Shown here: positions 44,525 through 54,043 of the stretch, in pieces
Layout: every line of letters starts with the position of its first letter
Position numbering within the stretch: position 1 is the first letter of the stretch
Assembly: GCA_020845755.1 (NCBI GenBank)
Contig: JADLFE010000052.1
Span: forward strand, 116,214 to 180,213
Length of the DNA stretch: 64,000 nucleotides
Source: Phycisphaerales bacterium
Lineage (GTDB): Bacteria; Planctomycetota; Phycisphaerae; Phycisphaerales; UBA1924
Reading direction: 5' to 3'
Notes under the pieces: generated by a model
The model's input: the letters and a program-made list of their open reading frames with translations, nothing else
The model's database searches: none
Told to the model about the DNA's origin: nothing
Position numbers and translations under genes: made by a program

Positions 44525-45211
44525 ATGCCCACGCGCTACATCGTCCACGCCACCGACCCCACCACCAACCAGCGCACCTCCAAGGTCTTCGAGGCCGAAA
44601 ACGCCGGCGATGCCGAGAAAATGGGCCAGCGCCTCGGCCTCTCCGTCCTGGCCGTCGAAGTCGACCCCGCCAGCCTCGGCACCACCATCCCCACGCCCTC
44701 CATCCCGCCCGTCTCCACGCGTCAGCTCGGCCCCGAATCCCAGGTCTGGGTCGGCACGCCCAGCCAGTGGGTCAACTTCTGGTGGTACGCCGCGTGCATC
44801 CTCGTCATCCCCGCCATCGTCCTGAGCGTGCTCTTCCCGCCGTTCGGCTTCGCCTCGCTCATCCTCTTCCTGACCATCCCCATAGCGGCCTGGAAATACA
44901 TCGTCGTCCGCTCCACCAAATACTCCCTCACCACCCAGCGACTCCGCCTTGAATCCGGAGTGCTCACCAAGAGCCTCGATGAGGTCGAGCTCTACCGCGT
45001 CAAGGACACGCAACTCCATCAGACCGTCGTCGATCGCGCCCTGGGCATCGGCAGCGTCCTGGTCCTCTCCAGCGACGAGACCATGCCCCACATCAACCTC
45101 GCCAAGGTCCCCGACCCCGTCAACCTCCGCGAGAAACTCCGCGCCGCCGTCGAACAGGTGCGCCTCGCCCGCGGCGTGCGTGAGATCGACATCACCGAGA
45201 ACCGCATCTGA
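44525..45211 (+). CDS. PH-domain (bPH2/YdbS-like) membrane protein
   Basis: 228 residues. The N-terminal 60 residues form a small domain of unknown type (YIVHATDPTTNQRTSKVFEAEN). Two hydrophobic segments follow at about residues 83-120. The soluble C-terminal region IVVRSTKYSLTTQRLRLESGVLTKSLDEVELYRVKDTQ matches the bacterial PH domain of the YdbS/bPH2 family, followed by a helix with ARGVREIDITENRI. Such proteins lie in the membrane; the function is unclear. It starts after a gap (44329-44524) that holds a GCCCATTGCC word and no gene. Confidence 0.75.
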   Translation: MPTRYIVHATDPTTNQRTSKVFEAENAGDAEKMGQRLGLSVLAVEVDPASLGTTIPTPSIPPVSTRQLGPESQVWVGTPSQWVNFWWYAACILVIPAIVLSVLFPPFGFASLILFLTIPIAAWKYIVVRSTKYSLTTQRLRLESGVLTKSLDEVELYRVKDTQLHQTVVDRALGIGSVLVLSSDETMPHINLAKVPDPVNLREKLRAAVEQVRLARGVREIDITENRI

Positions 45212-45244
45212 GTTCGTTGCATATCCGGCGTGTGCTCTCAATCC

Positions 45245-46540
45245 CTACTCGGACTTCGTCACGATCGGCGGGAGCGCGAACACCCAGAACTCACTCGGCT
45301 GGCCCCCCTTGAAATCGTTGTCGATCGTTACGACGAGGCTGTCGCTCCCATCGTCAAGTACGGGCCCGATCGCCATCCCCTCGACCTTCTCTGGAAACTC
45401 ATCTCCCGCGAGGCGATACTCAGGGTCGAGCAGGTCGATGAGGAGGGTCTTGCGCGCGGCGTGAATCTCCGCGGGAAGCGTGTTCTCTGGGAGCGAGGCG
45501 ATCGACGTGACGTCGGTCGCGGCGCCGATGTCCACACGATAGATGCGCTTGAATCGCGCATCGGCTCCCTTCTTACCGTCACGCTCGATGACCAGAAGCG
45601 TATCGTCGGCAACAAAGATCGCCTCGCTCAGGCCGTAGTTGGCGCTCTCAAGGTGGTACACGATCTGGCGGCCCGTTCCCCCGGCGTTCAGGGGGATTTC
45701 GAGCAGGCGGATGTTGCGTCCTGCACGCTCGCCGGCGTCGTCGAGAGCGTGGTCCTGAATCAGCGGGCTCTGAAGGACCGCGACGGCGCGTGTGCCGTCG
45801 TGTGAGAGCGCGAGTCCCTCGAAACCGCGATTGGGCTGGCGACCCGTCGTGTTCCGAGGGGGCAATTCGTTCTCAGGAATGCCGTCCGGTGCCTCGATGA
45901 TGTACGACCCCGGGATCGGAAGCACGCCCACCCGCCTCCCGCTCGAATCAAAGTGGTCGACGCGGGGCCCGTATTCCTCGGCGATCAGCAGCGTGCCATC
46001 CGAGAGCACGCGGACCGACTCCGGGTCGTAGCGCCGCGATTCTGTGGGGTCCGCCAGGGAATAGGCGCCGCTGTTGCCGACGAGGCTGCTCCCGTCCTCG
46101 GCCGTCAGAAGGCGTGTCGCGACCAGTCGGGGATCGATCTTGGCAGGACGATCGCCCGGCGCGATCGAGCGCGGGATCGGAATCTGGACGACCTGCACGC
46201 GGCATCTGAACGCCGACCCGCCGTCTCCCGGGCCGCGATCAGGAATCATGATGAACGTGTCGCCTCGCCCGACGCAGTCAATACCAGACCCGAGTCCGCC
46301 GAGTCGCGCTTGTGTCATATCCCCCATCGGCTCGACGAGCCCCGAAAGATCCTCGGCTCGCGCGTCGAAAACGCCCATGGCGATCAACCGGATCGGGATC
46401 GACGGGGGCTCTGCCGCGGCCGAAGCGGCGATGACCGCGACACCGACGAGAATTGGCGTGCGTCGGATGCCACCGAAGACGGTCGGACCGGAATGTCGTC
46501 TCGCGAGAGTGAGCATGGATACGACGGCGCTGGTGCTCAT
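45245..46540 (-). CDS. Esterase-like-activity-of-phytase family protein, exported
   Basis: 431 residues from ATG 46540 (46516 is also possible); a signal peptide is visible as ILVGVAVIAASAAA. The conserved blocks are LGGLGSGIDCVGRGDTFIMIPDRGP, RYDPESVRVLSDGTLLIAEEYGPRVDHFDSSGRRV, QPNRGFEGLALSHDGTRAVAVLQSPL and LLVIERDGKKG, typical of the phytase-like beta-propeller esterase family. The final part KVEGMAIGPVLDDGSDSLVVTIDNDF closes the propeller. Phosphomonoesterase or phytase activity is inferred from the family only. Confidence 0.82.
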   Translation of the reverse strand: MSTSAVVSMLTLARRHSGPTVFGGIRRTPILVGVAVIAASAAAEPPSIPIRLIAMGVFDARAEDLSGLVEPMGDMTQARLGGLGSGIDCVGRGDTFIMIPDRGPGDGGSAFRCRVQVVQIPIPRSIAPGDRPAKIDPRLVATRLLTAEDGSSLVGNSGAYSLADPTESRRYDPESVRVLSDGTLLIAEEYGPRVDHFDSSGRRVGVLPIPGSYIIEAPDGIPENELPPRNTTGRQPNRGFEGLALSHDGTRAVAVLQSPLIQDHALDDAGERAGRNIRLLEIPLNAGGTGRQIVYHLESANYGLSEAIFVADDTLLVIERDGKKGADARFKRIYRVDIGAATDVTSIASLPENTLPAEIHAARKTLLIDLLDPEYRLAGDEFPEKVEGMAIGPVLDDGSDSLVVTIDNDFKGGQPSEFWVFALPPIVTKSE

Positions 46541-46591
46541 GGTTGATGCGCCGAGCACGGATTCACCCGTGTCCGGCGTGATGTGGTCGAA

Positions 46592-48148
46592 TCAGCAGCC
46601 GCCCTCGAAGTGCGACGCGAAGTCATCGTAGTCGAGCGCATTGACGAACCCGTCGCCATTGAAGTCTGCGCCGGGGTCAGCGACCTCGAAGAAGGACGCG
46701 AAGGCGTCGTAGTCGAGCGCATTGACGAACCCGTCGCCGTTGAAGTCCGCGGCACAGCGGAACGACGCGGCGACGTCGCTCGCGGTGACCGTCGTCGCGT
46801 TGGTTCCGCTCGCGCCGTCATGCGGATCGGCGTTCATCATGGCGAGGATCGCCTGCAACTGACGCCCCTCCCACTTCCAGCCGGTGTAGGAAACGTCGTC
46901 GCCGGTGTCGAGGGTGTTCTTGTCGTTGATGAGGGTGGCGGTGTCATCGAGCGACGCGCCCATGCGGCTCTGGATGAGAGCGTAATCCGCATAGTCGAAT
47001 ACGCCGTCGAAGTTGTAGTCCTTGGACACAAAGCGGAACTGCACGATGTCGCTCCCGCCCTGCCCGGAGGAGTTCACGTCGTTGAAGTTGCCGGGCGTAA
47101 GGTGGAAGCCGACGAGGTTGATGTCGTCGAGCAGGAATGAACCGTTAGCGTCGAGCAGGCCCTGGGCGTTGTAGCGACGCCCGTCGCGATCGGTCGGCCC
47201 CTTCACGAGCGTGGGCTCGAAATTCAGCGTGTTGTTCGCGGCCGGCTGCTCGCCATAGATGAATTCCTCGTCGGCCATGCTGGTGAAGTCCATCACTCCC
47301 TGGGAGTTCAGGCGGTGCCCACGCTGCGGGTTGGTGCCGTAGAACATCACGCGGCAGAAGGCGTCCGGGTTGAAGCCCGGCGTGTCGGAGATCTCCTGTT
47401 CGCGCGAGCGGGTGTATTCCTTGCCCCCGCCGTTCGAGCACGCCACGTCGTCAACCATTTGATACGGCTCGAGCATCTCCGGCAAAGGGACGAGGACCGT
47501 CTGATCTCCGTTCTGGTCCTCGCCGTCAACGGGCGTCTCCCCGCCGAGCGGGAGGACCCCGCCGAAGTCGATGCGGCTGTTGTAGTTGACGTCAGGATTC
47601 ACGTCCTTGCGCCAGGCGTAGCCCGCGCCGTAGACGCTCTGGCCGCTCCCGTTGAGCGAATGGTTCGGGCGCCGACGAACCAGCACGTACGTCTGCGAGC
47701 CATCGTTCTTGATTCGCCCGGCCGTATCGGTGGTGGGAATATGCGTTTGCGCGAATGTCGCCCTCGAGGTCGCGGGAGGCAGAAGCGGGAGAATCCCGCT
47801 GTTGTTCGACGCGTTGTTGTACAGGACGAGGAAGCCGTTGCTCCCGAGCGACAGGCCGTCGAGCGACCACGCCTCGTCGATCTCGGCGAGTTCGTCGCCG
47901 GTGTCCCAGCCGGCGGGGAGCGGGCCCGGGATTCCATCCGCGTCAGGGTCGGCGCCGCCAAACACCGAGGCGATGGCGTAGCCGTCGAGCTTCATGCCCG
48001 GCGTGCCATAGATCTCGATGTACTCCCACTTGTTGTCGAATGAACTGGACCCGGCGGGGTTGGGGAACACCTCGTTGAGGACGACCTGGGCCGAACTGGC
48101 GGCGGTGCCCGCGAACATGACGAGCAGCGCCACGGAACGGATACGCAT
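46592..48148 (-). CDS. Lamin-tail-domain surface protein with duplicated GC-type dockerin-like C-terminus
   Basis: 518 residues. A signal peptide (MRIRSVALLVMFAGTAASSA) precedes a lamin-tail domain (VVLNEVFPNPAGSSSFDNKWEYIEIYG). The last 55 residues carry two near-identical units, CAADFNGDGFVNALDYDAFA... and GADFNGDGFVNALDYDDFASHFEGGC. Each has a DxNxDG-type calcium-binding loop like that of dockerins. The DNA repeat is exact over 31 bases (46627-46657 and 46708-46738, 81 bases apart), so the duplication is recent or under conversion. Such tags are known from Phycisphaerae. The start at 48148 has GGAGAG upstream. Confidence 0.85.
   Translation of the reverse strand: MRIRSVALLVMFAGTAASSAQVVLNEVFPNPAGSSSFDNKWEYIEIYGTPGMKLDGYAIASVFGGADPDADGIPGPLPAGWDTGDELAEIDEAWSLDGLSLGSNGFLVLYNNASNNSGILPLLPPATSRATFAQTHIPTTDTAGRIKNDGSQTYVLVRRRPNHSLNGSGQSVYGAGYAWRKDVNPDVNYNSRIDFGGVLPLGGETPVDGEDQNGDQTVLVPLPEMLEPYQMVDDVACSNGGGKEYTRSREQEISDTPGFNPDAFCRVMFYGTNPQRGHRLNSQGVMDFTSMADEEFIYGEQPAANNTLNFEPTLVKGPTDRDGRRYNAQGLLDANGSFLLDDINLVGFHLTPGNFNDVNSSGQGGSDIVQFRFVSKDYNFDGVFDYADYALIQSRMGASLDDTATLINDKNTLDTGDDVSYTGWKWEGRQLQAILAMMNADPHDGASGTNATTVTASDVAASFRCAADFNGDGFVNALDYDAFASFFEVADPGADFNGDGFVNALDYDDFASHFEGGC
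46627..46738 (-). repeat. Exact 31-bp direct repeat in the dockerin-like region
   Basis: Copies at 46627-46657 and 46708-46738 are identical and in the same reading frame, offset by 27 codons. They encode the DGFVNALDYD segment of the two calcium-binding units. Confidence 0.85.
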
Positions 48149-48217
48149 ATGACTCTCTCCTTGGGTGAGAAGACCCGATGAGTCGGCGGCGCGCTCTCCG
48201 GCCGCGCCCGCGCGACA

Positions 48218-49186
48218 TTACTCCTTGGTCTGTGTCCAGAACGCGCCCGACGACAGGTGCCCGCCGAAGACCTTGCCCTCGATGTCGGGATAGGGGGCCT
48301 GTCCCGCCTGTGTGTCGCTCTCGCCCCACCCGAACTCGCCGTCGCGGTTGGTGTCGCTCATGACGCCGACGTGCGCGTCCGCGAACACGAAATTGCCGTG
48401 AATCTTGTCGTGTCCCTTATCCCCGAAACTGATGAGACTCGACTTCCCGTGCGAGGGCCCGAAGTCGGCGTAGTCCTGACGACCGAAGATCGTGCCCAGC
48501 AGCACAGGCCCGTCGGTCACGCTCTTGACGGCACGGATGTTGTTTTGCCCGCTCACATTGACGGTGTCCGCGGCGTCCGATCTCGAATCGGCGAAGAAAG
48601 GTACCCGCGACGGGGCGACCATTGACAGGTACTTGTCGCTCAGGGGCCCGATCACGCCGCTCACACGCTTGGGATCGAGGTCCGTGTTGCGGTTGTTCTT
48701 CATCTCCGTGTAGGCCATGTACCACGACTGCGTGTAGTTCGAGTTGAAACCCCGCTTGAAGAGTTCGTCCAGATCGGACTGAGAGAACTTCTTGAACGCC
48801 GTCGAGTCATTCACCCGCGTGTACGACAGGTTCTGATTCGCGCGTCCGACGGCGGAGGGACACAACATGTCGCCCGGCTTTCCGGCGTTGGCCTTGATCA
48901 TGTCGGCGATCCAGCCGGCCTCGTCGATCGGGCCGTATGAACTCCGCGCGCGATTGTCGAACGGACCGGAGCAGTAGTATGTGCGGTTGTCGTTGGAGTA
49001 CGTGAGCGAGAAAGTGGCGAACTGTCGCAGATTGCTGGCGCACTTGGTCTGGCGCGCAGTCTCGCGTGCCGCCCCGAGCCCGGGGAGCATGATGCTGATC
49101 AGGAGCGCGATGATCGCGATGACGACCAGCAGTTCGATGAGCGTGAACGCGCGGTGAGCGCGGACAATGGCGGTTCGTTCGTCCAT
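48218..49186 (-). CDS. Pseudopilin with prepilin-type cleavage signal (DUF1559-like)
   Basis: 322 residues from ATG 49186. The prepilin signal is [28 protein letters not shown] with the invariant Glu five residues after the cleavage point. The next segment [29 protein letters not shown] is typical of planctomycete type-II pseudopilins. The C-terminal [25 protein letters not shown] matches the NFxFADxHV motif of this family. Such proteins are abundant in planctomycetes. It lies next to the lamin-tail gene on the same strand and may belong to the same regulon. Confidence 0.88.
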   Translation of the reverse strand: MDERTAIVRAHRAFTLIELLVVIAIIALLISIMLPGLGAARETARQTKCASNLRQFATFSLTYSNDNRTYYCSGPFDNRARSSYGPIDEAGWIADMIKANAGKPGDMLCPSAVGRANQNLSYTRVNDSTAFKKFSQSDLDELFKRGFNSNYTQSWYMAYTEMKNNRNTDLDPKRVSGVIGPLSDKYLSMVAPSRVPFFADSRSDAADTVNVSGQNNIRAVKSVTDGPVLLGTIFGRQDYADFGPSHGKSSLISFGDKGHDKIHGNFVFADAHVGVMSDTNRDGEFGWGESDTQAGQAPYPDIEGKVFGGHLSSGAFWTQTKE

Positions 49187-49467
49187 GGTGAGGGTCGAAC
49201 AATAACGAGCGATCACAATACCACCATGTGTATCGCGCTAAGAAATGACAAATCCTTGATCCGAGATTGACGTTTCGCCCGCATGCATTGCGCAATTCAC
49301 CATTCCTTCACGATTCCTGAGCACTTGGCAGCGGCGCCATTCGCTATGTTTCGCTCCGCACGCGGAAGACCCGGCCCCCGCAGCGTGTGCCTCGGCTCGC
49401 CGACGGGAGTTTCCGCCTCCCCCGGCGTGACGGCCCGTTCGTTCGCGTGCGCAGGAGGGTGAAAGAT

Positions 49468-50094
49468 ATGAAGAAGTTGATAGTGGTATCGGCGCTGCTG
49501 GCGCTGACGGGCGTTGCTTCCGCGCAGGTGCGCATTTCCGAGTGGATGTACAGCGGCAACAGCGGCGAATACATCGAGATCACCAACACCGGGAACACCG
49601 CCGTCTCCATGGCCGGCTGGAGTTTCGACGACGACAGCCGCACGCCCGGCTCGTTCGACCTGTCAACCCTGGGTACGCTCAAGGCCGGTGAATCGGCGAT
49701 CATCACCGAGATCACCGCCGACGACTTCCGCGGCAACTGGAGCCTCGCCGCGTGGGTCAAGATCGCCGAACTCAACGCCAACAACCTGTCTCGCAACGAC
49801 GAGATCAACATCTTCAACGGCAGCACCCTGGTCGATCGCCTGACCTACGGCGATCAGAACTTCTCGGGTACCATCCGGACCCAGAACAAGTCCGGCAACA
49901 CCGGCCTGTCGGGCCTGGGCGCCAACGACTGCCACCTCTGGACTCTGGCAGCCAGCGGCGACGCCTACGGCTCGTTTGTCTCCAACGACGGCGACATCGG
50001 CAACCCCGGCGAATACGCCCCGCTACCGGCCCCGGGCACCATGACCCTCGGCGCGATGGGCATCTCACTGGCCGCACGCCGCAGGCGCGCCTAA
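49468..50094 (+). CDS. Lamin-tail-domain surface protein with PEP-CTERM-like sorting tail
   Basis: 208 residues from ATG 49468, which has GGAGG upstream. The signal peptide (MKKLIVVSALLALTGVASAQ) is followed by a lamin-tail domain (VRISEWMYSGNSGEYIEITNTGNTAVSMAGWSFDD). The C-terminus is PLPAPGTMTLGAMGISLAARRRRA: a PAPG motif, a hydrophobic stretch and an Arg cluster, a PEP-CTERM variant that directs exosortase-dependent processing. It is divergent from the pseudopilin. No exosortase gene is in this window. Confidence 0.85.
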   Translation: MKKLIVVSALLALTGVASAQVRISEWMYSGNSGEYIEITNTGNTAVSMAGWSFDDDSRTPGSFDLSTLGTLKAGESAIITEITADDFRGNWSLAAWVKIAELNANNLSRNDEINIFNGSTLVDRLTYGDQNFSGTIRTQNKSGNTGLSGLGANDCHLWTLAASGDAYGSFVSNDGDIGNPGEYAPLPAPGTMTLGAMGISLAARRRRA

Positions 50095-50121
50095 CTCCAC
50101 ATCTCTGCCGACAAACACACA

Positions 50122-50147
50122 GGGCCCGGGTTCAACGACCCGGGCCC
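50122..50147. terminator. Perfect 10-bp hairpin between convergent genes
   Basis: GGGCCCGGGT at 50122-50131 pairs exactly with ACCCGGGCCC at 50138-50147 across a 6-base loop (TCAACG). It lies between the converging PEP-CTERM-like and FKBP genes. The minus-strand read continues into a TGTGTGTTTG tract, so it can terminate both directions. Confidence 0.7.
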
Positions 50148-50224
50148 TTGCGTCGATCGTTCATCGCCCGTCGGCGAGCGGCCGGGCGTGGCATGCGCCA
50201 TCGGCCGGCGCACGACTCACGCGG

Positions 50225-50854
50225 TCACTTCTTCTCCACGACATCGACCAATTCGATCGTGAAGACCAGATCGGTCTTCGGCGGGATGTCCGGCGGTGCG
50301 CCCTCATCGCCATACGCCTCCTTGGCCGGGACCACCAGACGACGCACGCCGCCGACCATCATGCCCGGGATCCCCTCGCGCCAGCCGGGGATGAGTTGAT
50401 TGAGCGGAAACGTGATGGGATCGCTGCCGCGCGTCGAGTCGAACACCTTGCCGTCGGGGAGCGTGCCGTGGTAGTGAACCTTGATCACGCTGTTGGGCAT
50501 CGCCGTCGCGCCGCTTCCAAACACCAGGTCCGTTGCGACCACGCCCGACGGAAACTTGATCGTCGAAAGGCCGGGGAGTTTCTTGCCGCTCGGCGTTTCG
50601 TACAGTTCCACGCCGCGCTTGTTGGTTTCATCTCTCATCGCGTCTCCCTGACTGGTTGATCGTTCCGTCGCGCCGGGCGACGCCCGCGACGTGGTCCGGT
50701 CCCGACCCGTATGTTCTTCCATCGATTCGGGATGGGAGATCGCATCGCGCCGATTCTGCGACGCGTCCCCTGCGCAGCCGGCCAGCGCCATCAGCGCGAC
50801 TCCAATCGCGATGGTCTCCCGCCGACGGGCCCTCTCCAGCGATTCTCGCCGCAT
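50225..50854 (-). CDS. FKBP-type peptidyl-prolyl isomerase, lipoprotein
   Basis: 209 residues. The signal ends in a lipobox LMALAGCAGD, giving a lipid-anchored protein. A Ser/Thr-rich linker of about 60 residues follows, then the FKBP domain: VIKVHYHGTLPDGKVFDST, PLNQLIPGWREGIPGMMVGGVRRLVVPAKEAYGDEG and a C-terminal LVFTIELVDVV. All folding-core residues are present. FKBPs assist folding of exported proteins. An internal ATG at 50638 (MRDETNKRG) with its own start context could give a cytoplasmic form without the signal. Confidence 0.9.
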   Translation of the reverse strand: MRRESLERARRRETIAIGVALMALAGCAGDASQNRRDAISHPESMEEHTGRDRTTSRASPGATERSTSQGDAMRDETNKRGVELYETPSGKKLPGLSTIKFPSGVVATDLVFGSGATAMPNSVIKVHYHGTLPDGKVFDSTRGSDPITFPLNQLIPGWREGIPGMMVGGVRRLVVPAKEAYGDEGAPPDIPPKTDLVFTIELVDVVEKK

Positions 50855-50857
50855 GGT

Positions 50858-51217
50858 TCACGCCTCAACCAGAACCTTGAAGCCGCCCTGCGCCATCCGC
50901 TTCATATCAAAGGGCATGTCCTTCCCGCTCGGATCGCACTTCAGACGCTTGTCGCTCATCACCTTCGCGATCACACGCTTGCGGTCGCCCTTGGACTTGT
51001 ACAGAATCCACGAGAACAGGATCGTCTCGCCCCGCGCGGGCTTCACGAGTTTCGGAAACGGCAGGCCGAAACTGTCCGACGACTCGTCGAGAATGCACTC
51101 CTTGTAGTCGAGGGCGCCGTGCTCCTTCCACACCTTCGCGGCGATCCTCGCGAGTTTCTTGTACGCGGCCAGTTTGCTCGACTTCACCGGCAGCACGAAT
51201 CCATCGACGTAAGCCAT
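50858..51217 (-). CDS. DUF1428 family protein
   Basis: 119 residues from ATG 51217, preceded by GGAG. The protein starts AYVDGFVLPVKSSKLAAYKKLARIAAKVWKEHGALDYKE and has the FSWILYKSKGDRKRVIAKVM segment typical of DUF1428, a dimeric alpha-beta barrel fold with unknown function. It is transcribed in the same direction as FKBP and nearly abuts it. An upstream in-frame extension is rejected for lack of a binding site. Confidence 0.85.
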   Translation of the reverse strand: MAYVDGFVLPVKSSKLAAYKKLARIAAKVWKEHGALDYKECILDESSDSFGLPFPKLVKPARGETILFSWILYKSKGDRKRVIAKVMSDKRLKCDPSGKDMPFDMKRMAQGGFKVLVEA

Positions 51218-51314
51218 GTTCAATCTCCTGTTGCAGCGTGCGTGCATGATATCGACCGCGGACGCCCGCGTGAGGACGCCTCGACATACGCCCCTCCCCC
51301 ACTATCATGCCCGG

Positions 51315-52418
51315 ATGTCCGTTGGTCCTGTCCATTCCGTCCACCCCGTGATCGCCATCTCCATGGGAGATCCCGCTGGCATTGGCGCGGAGGTCATTGT
51401 CAAGGCGCTGGCACTCCCAGAGGTCCGCTCGCTCGCCCGCTTCCGCATCGTCGGCAACGCCGAGTCGATCCATCGTGCCGCCAACCGCGCCGGGATACCG
51501 CCCTACTGGCGCGTCATCAATCACACCCAAGTCGGCAACCCAGACGCCACCGCGCCACAGTCATTGCCCGCCAACTCCCCGGACTCGCACGACGTCCTCG
51601 TCATCGATCGCCACGCCGCGCACGACGCCCCGATCGGAACCGTCAGCGCCGCCGCCGGCCATCTCTCGTTCCACTTTGTCGACGACGCGATCGCGATGAC
51701 GCTCCGCGCCGCGTCCGACCCCTGGAACGCCGACGCCATCGTCACCGGCCCGATCTCCAAGGAAGCCTGGAAACGCGCCGGGCACGGGCGATATCCCGGG
51801 CACACCGAACTGCTCGCCGAGCGCTGCGGCGTTCCCTCGGCCGCCATGCTCTTCCACGCGCCCGCCGATCCCGCCAGCAACCGCCGCGAGCTGAACGTCG
51901 TGCTCGTCACCATCCACGTGCCCCTCATGCGCGTCGCAGGAATGCTTACCGTCGATCGCATCGCGCGCGTGATCGAACAGGGCGCCGCCGCCGTGCGAGA
52001 ATTCGGGCACGAATCTCCCCGCGTCGGCGTGTGCGGGCTCAATCCCCACGCCGGCGAGCACGGCCTCATGGGCGACGAAGACGAACGCGTCATCGTCCCC
52101 GCCATCGAACTCGCCCGCTCGCGCGGCATCAACGCCGAAGGACCATTCCCCGCCGACACCATCTACAACGCCGCTCTCCGCGGACGATTCGACCTCATCG
52201 TCGCGATGTACCACGACCAGGGCCTCATCCCCGTCAAGGTCCTCGCCTGGGACTGCGCCGTCAATGTCACGCTCGGCCTTCCCATCATCCGCACCAGCCC
52301 CGACCACGGCACCGCCTTCGACATTGCGGACCAGAACGTCGCCGACGCCGGGAGCATGTCCTCCGCGATCGTACTGGCGGCACGTCTCGCCCGGCGCAAG
52401 AACGCCCGGACACCCTAG
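51315..52418 (+). CDS. pdxA: 4-hydroxythreonine-4-phosphate dehydrogenase
   Basis: 367 residues. PdxA oxidises 4-phosphohydroxy-L-threonine in pyridoxal phosphate synthesis and requires a divalent metal. Motifs are VIAISMGDPAGIGAEV, AIVTGPISKEAW, GRYPGHTELLAE, VTIHVPLMRVAG, VCGLNPHAGE, VAMYHDQGLIPVKVL and RTSPDHGTAFDIA. These carry the metal His and substrate-binding residues. The start at 51315 (MSVGPVHSVHPVIAISMG) is the normal N-terminus. It is divergent from DUF1428 and is followed by the MATE gene on the same strand. Confidence 0.95.
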   Translation: MSVGPVHSVHPVIAISMGDPAGIGAEVIVKALALPEVRSLARFRIVGNAESIHRAANRAGIPPYWRVINHTQVGNPDATAPQSLPANSPDSHDVLVIDRHAAHDAPIGTVSAAAGHLSFHFVDDAIAMTLRAASDPWNADAIVTGPISKEAWKRAGHGRYPGHTELLAERCGVPSAAMLFHAPADPASNRRELNVVLVTIHVPLMRVAGMLTVDRIARVIEQGAAAVREFGHESPRVGVCGLNPHAGEHGLMGDEDERVIVPAIELARSRGINAEGPFPADTIYNAALRGRFDLIVAMYHDQGLIPVKVLAWDCAVNVTLGLPIIRTSPDHGTAFDIADQNVADAGSMSSAIVLAARLARRKNARTP

Positions 52419-52524
52419 ATCCGGATCGCTGCTCGACCATCGCCCATTCCCTATTGCCCATTGCCCCGGCCCGCGCTCCGACTCCGGCTATCATCCGCTC
52501 ACACCAACCCAAGGCCAATCTTTC

Positions 52525-54009
52525 ATGTCAGACACGCGCGTTCCATCCAGCGCGGGCGACACCACGCCCCAGAGCCCGCTCCGCGAACTGCTCACCATCG
52601 CCGGCCCCACCGTCGCGACGATGACCTCGTACACACTCATGACCTTCACCGACAAGTGGCTCGTCTCACGCCTCGGTCCCGAGTTCGTCGGCGCGCAAGG
52701 CAACGGCGGCGTCGCGGCATGGGTCCCGCAATCCATCGCCGTCGGAACCCTCAACGTCATCAATAGTTTCGTCGCTCAGAACATGGGCGCCGGCCGCGCC
52801 GACCGCGGGCCCGCCTACGCCTGGAACGGCCTCTGGCTCTCCATCTTCTTCTGGGCCGTCGTCCTTCTCCCTCTCGCCATCACGCTGCCAAGCATCTTTC
52901 TCGCCACCGGAATGGACCCGCAGCAGGCCGCCTGGGGCGGAACCTACGGCCAGATCCTCCTCTACGGCAGCCTCCTCAACCTCTGGACCCGCGGACTCTC
53001 GCAGTTCTTCTACGGAATGCACCGCGCCGGCGTCGTCATGACCGCCGGCATCGCCGCCAACATCGTCAACCTTTTCATCTCCGCCGTCCTCATCTTCGGC
53101 AACGGGCCCGTGCCGGCCGACCTCGGACTCTTCGGACGGCTCTGCGGCTGGACCGGCGAAACGCTCGGCCTTCCGCCCATGGGCATCGAGGGCTCCGCCT
53201 GGGGAACCGTCATCGCCTCGGGCGTCGAGTTCCTCATCCCGCTCGCCGTGTTTCTTGGGCCCAAGATGAACGCCGCCTATCACACGCGCCGCGCCTGGCG
53301 TTGGAGCCTCTCGCACGTCAAGGACATCGGGCGCATCGGCTGGCCCGCCGGACTCATGTTCGGCAACGAGATGATCTGCTGGGCCGTCTTCATGGTGTAC
53401 CTCGTCAGCCACTTCGGGCGTGAGCACGCCTCCGCGGGCTGGATCGCCCACCAGTACATGTCCCTCTCCTTCATGCCCGCCGTCGGGATCTCCGTCGCAT
53501 GCCAGGCCGTCGTCGGAAAGCAGATCGGCGCAGGACGCCCCGACCTTGCCGAAAGCCGCGCCTGGCTCGCGACCAAACTCGCGATCGTCTATATGGGCGT
53601 CTGCGGCGTCCTCTTTGTCGTCTTCCGCGCTCAACTCGTCCGCTTCTTCATCGAAGACGGCACGCCCCCCGAAATCTCGTCCGAACTCGTCCGCCTCGGC
53701 TCCATGATGCTCATCGCCACCGCCGCCTTCCAGCTCTTCGACGCCACCGCCATGGTCATGTCCGGCGCACTCCGCGGCGCCGGCGACACCGTCTTCGCCG
53801 GCGTCGCCACCGTCATCGCCTCCTGGGTCATCATCGTCTGCGGCGGGTTCTTCATGATCCGCGTCTTCCCCAGCCTCCAATCCCTCGGCCCTTGGATCGC
53901 CGCCGCAACCTACATCTTCGCCCTCTGCCTCCTCCTCCTTGGTCGGTTCCTGACCGGGAAGTGGAAGTCGATGAGGCTCGTCGAGCCCCCCGCAACCGCC
54001 GAGGCTTGA
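52525..54009 (+). CDS. MATE-family multidrug / Na+-coupled efflux transporter
   Basis: 494 residues with twelve predicted helices. The N-terminal half has LLTIAGPTVATMTSYTLMTFTDKWLVSRLG, GGVAAWVPQSIA and VINSFVAQNMGAG. The C-terminal half has FMPAVGISVACQAVVGKQIGAGRPDLA and DATAMVMSGALRGAGDTVF, both MATE signatures. MATE proteins export cationic drugs or metabolites with Na+ or H+. The start is ATG 52525. The leader from 52419 to 52524 carries a decayed CCCATT-type word repeat (about 52442-52466) and no gene. Confidence 0.9.
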   Translation: MSDTRVPSSAGDTTPQSPLRELLTIAGPTVATMTSYTLMTFTDKWLVSRLGPEFVGAQGNGGVAAWVPQSIAVGTLNVINSFVAQNMGAGRADRGPAYAWNGLWLSIFFWAVVLLPLAITLPSIFLATGMDPQQAAWGGTYGQILLYGSLLNLWTRGLSQFFYGMHRAGVVMTAGIAANIVNLFISAVLIFGNGPVPADLGLFGRLCGWTGETLGLPPMGIEGSAWGTVIASGVEFLIPLAVFLGPKMNAAYHTRRAWRWSLSHVKDIGRIGWPAGLMFGNEMICWAVFMVYLVSHFGREHASAGWIAHQYMSLSFMPAVGISVACQAVVGKQIGAGRPDLAESRAWLATKLAIVYMGVCGVLFVVFRAQLVRFFIEDGTPPEISSELVRLGSMMLIATAAFQLFDATAMVMSGALRGAGDTVFAGVATVIASWVIIVCGGFFMIRVFPSLQSLGPWIAAATYIFALCLLLLGRFLTGKWKSMRLVEPPATAEA

Positions 54010-54043
54010 GAGCGGGCTCCAGGCCCCCTAACGTTTCTCCCAC

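Noticed and set aside
50711..52624. 637-residue open frame in the +2 shift across pdxA
   Set aside because: Arg/Pro/His-rich shadow; pdxA and neighbouring genes explain the region fully.
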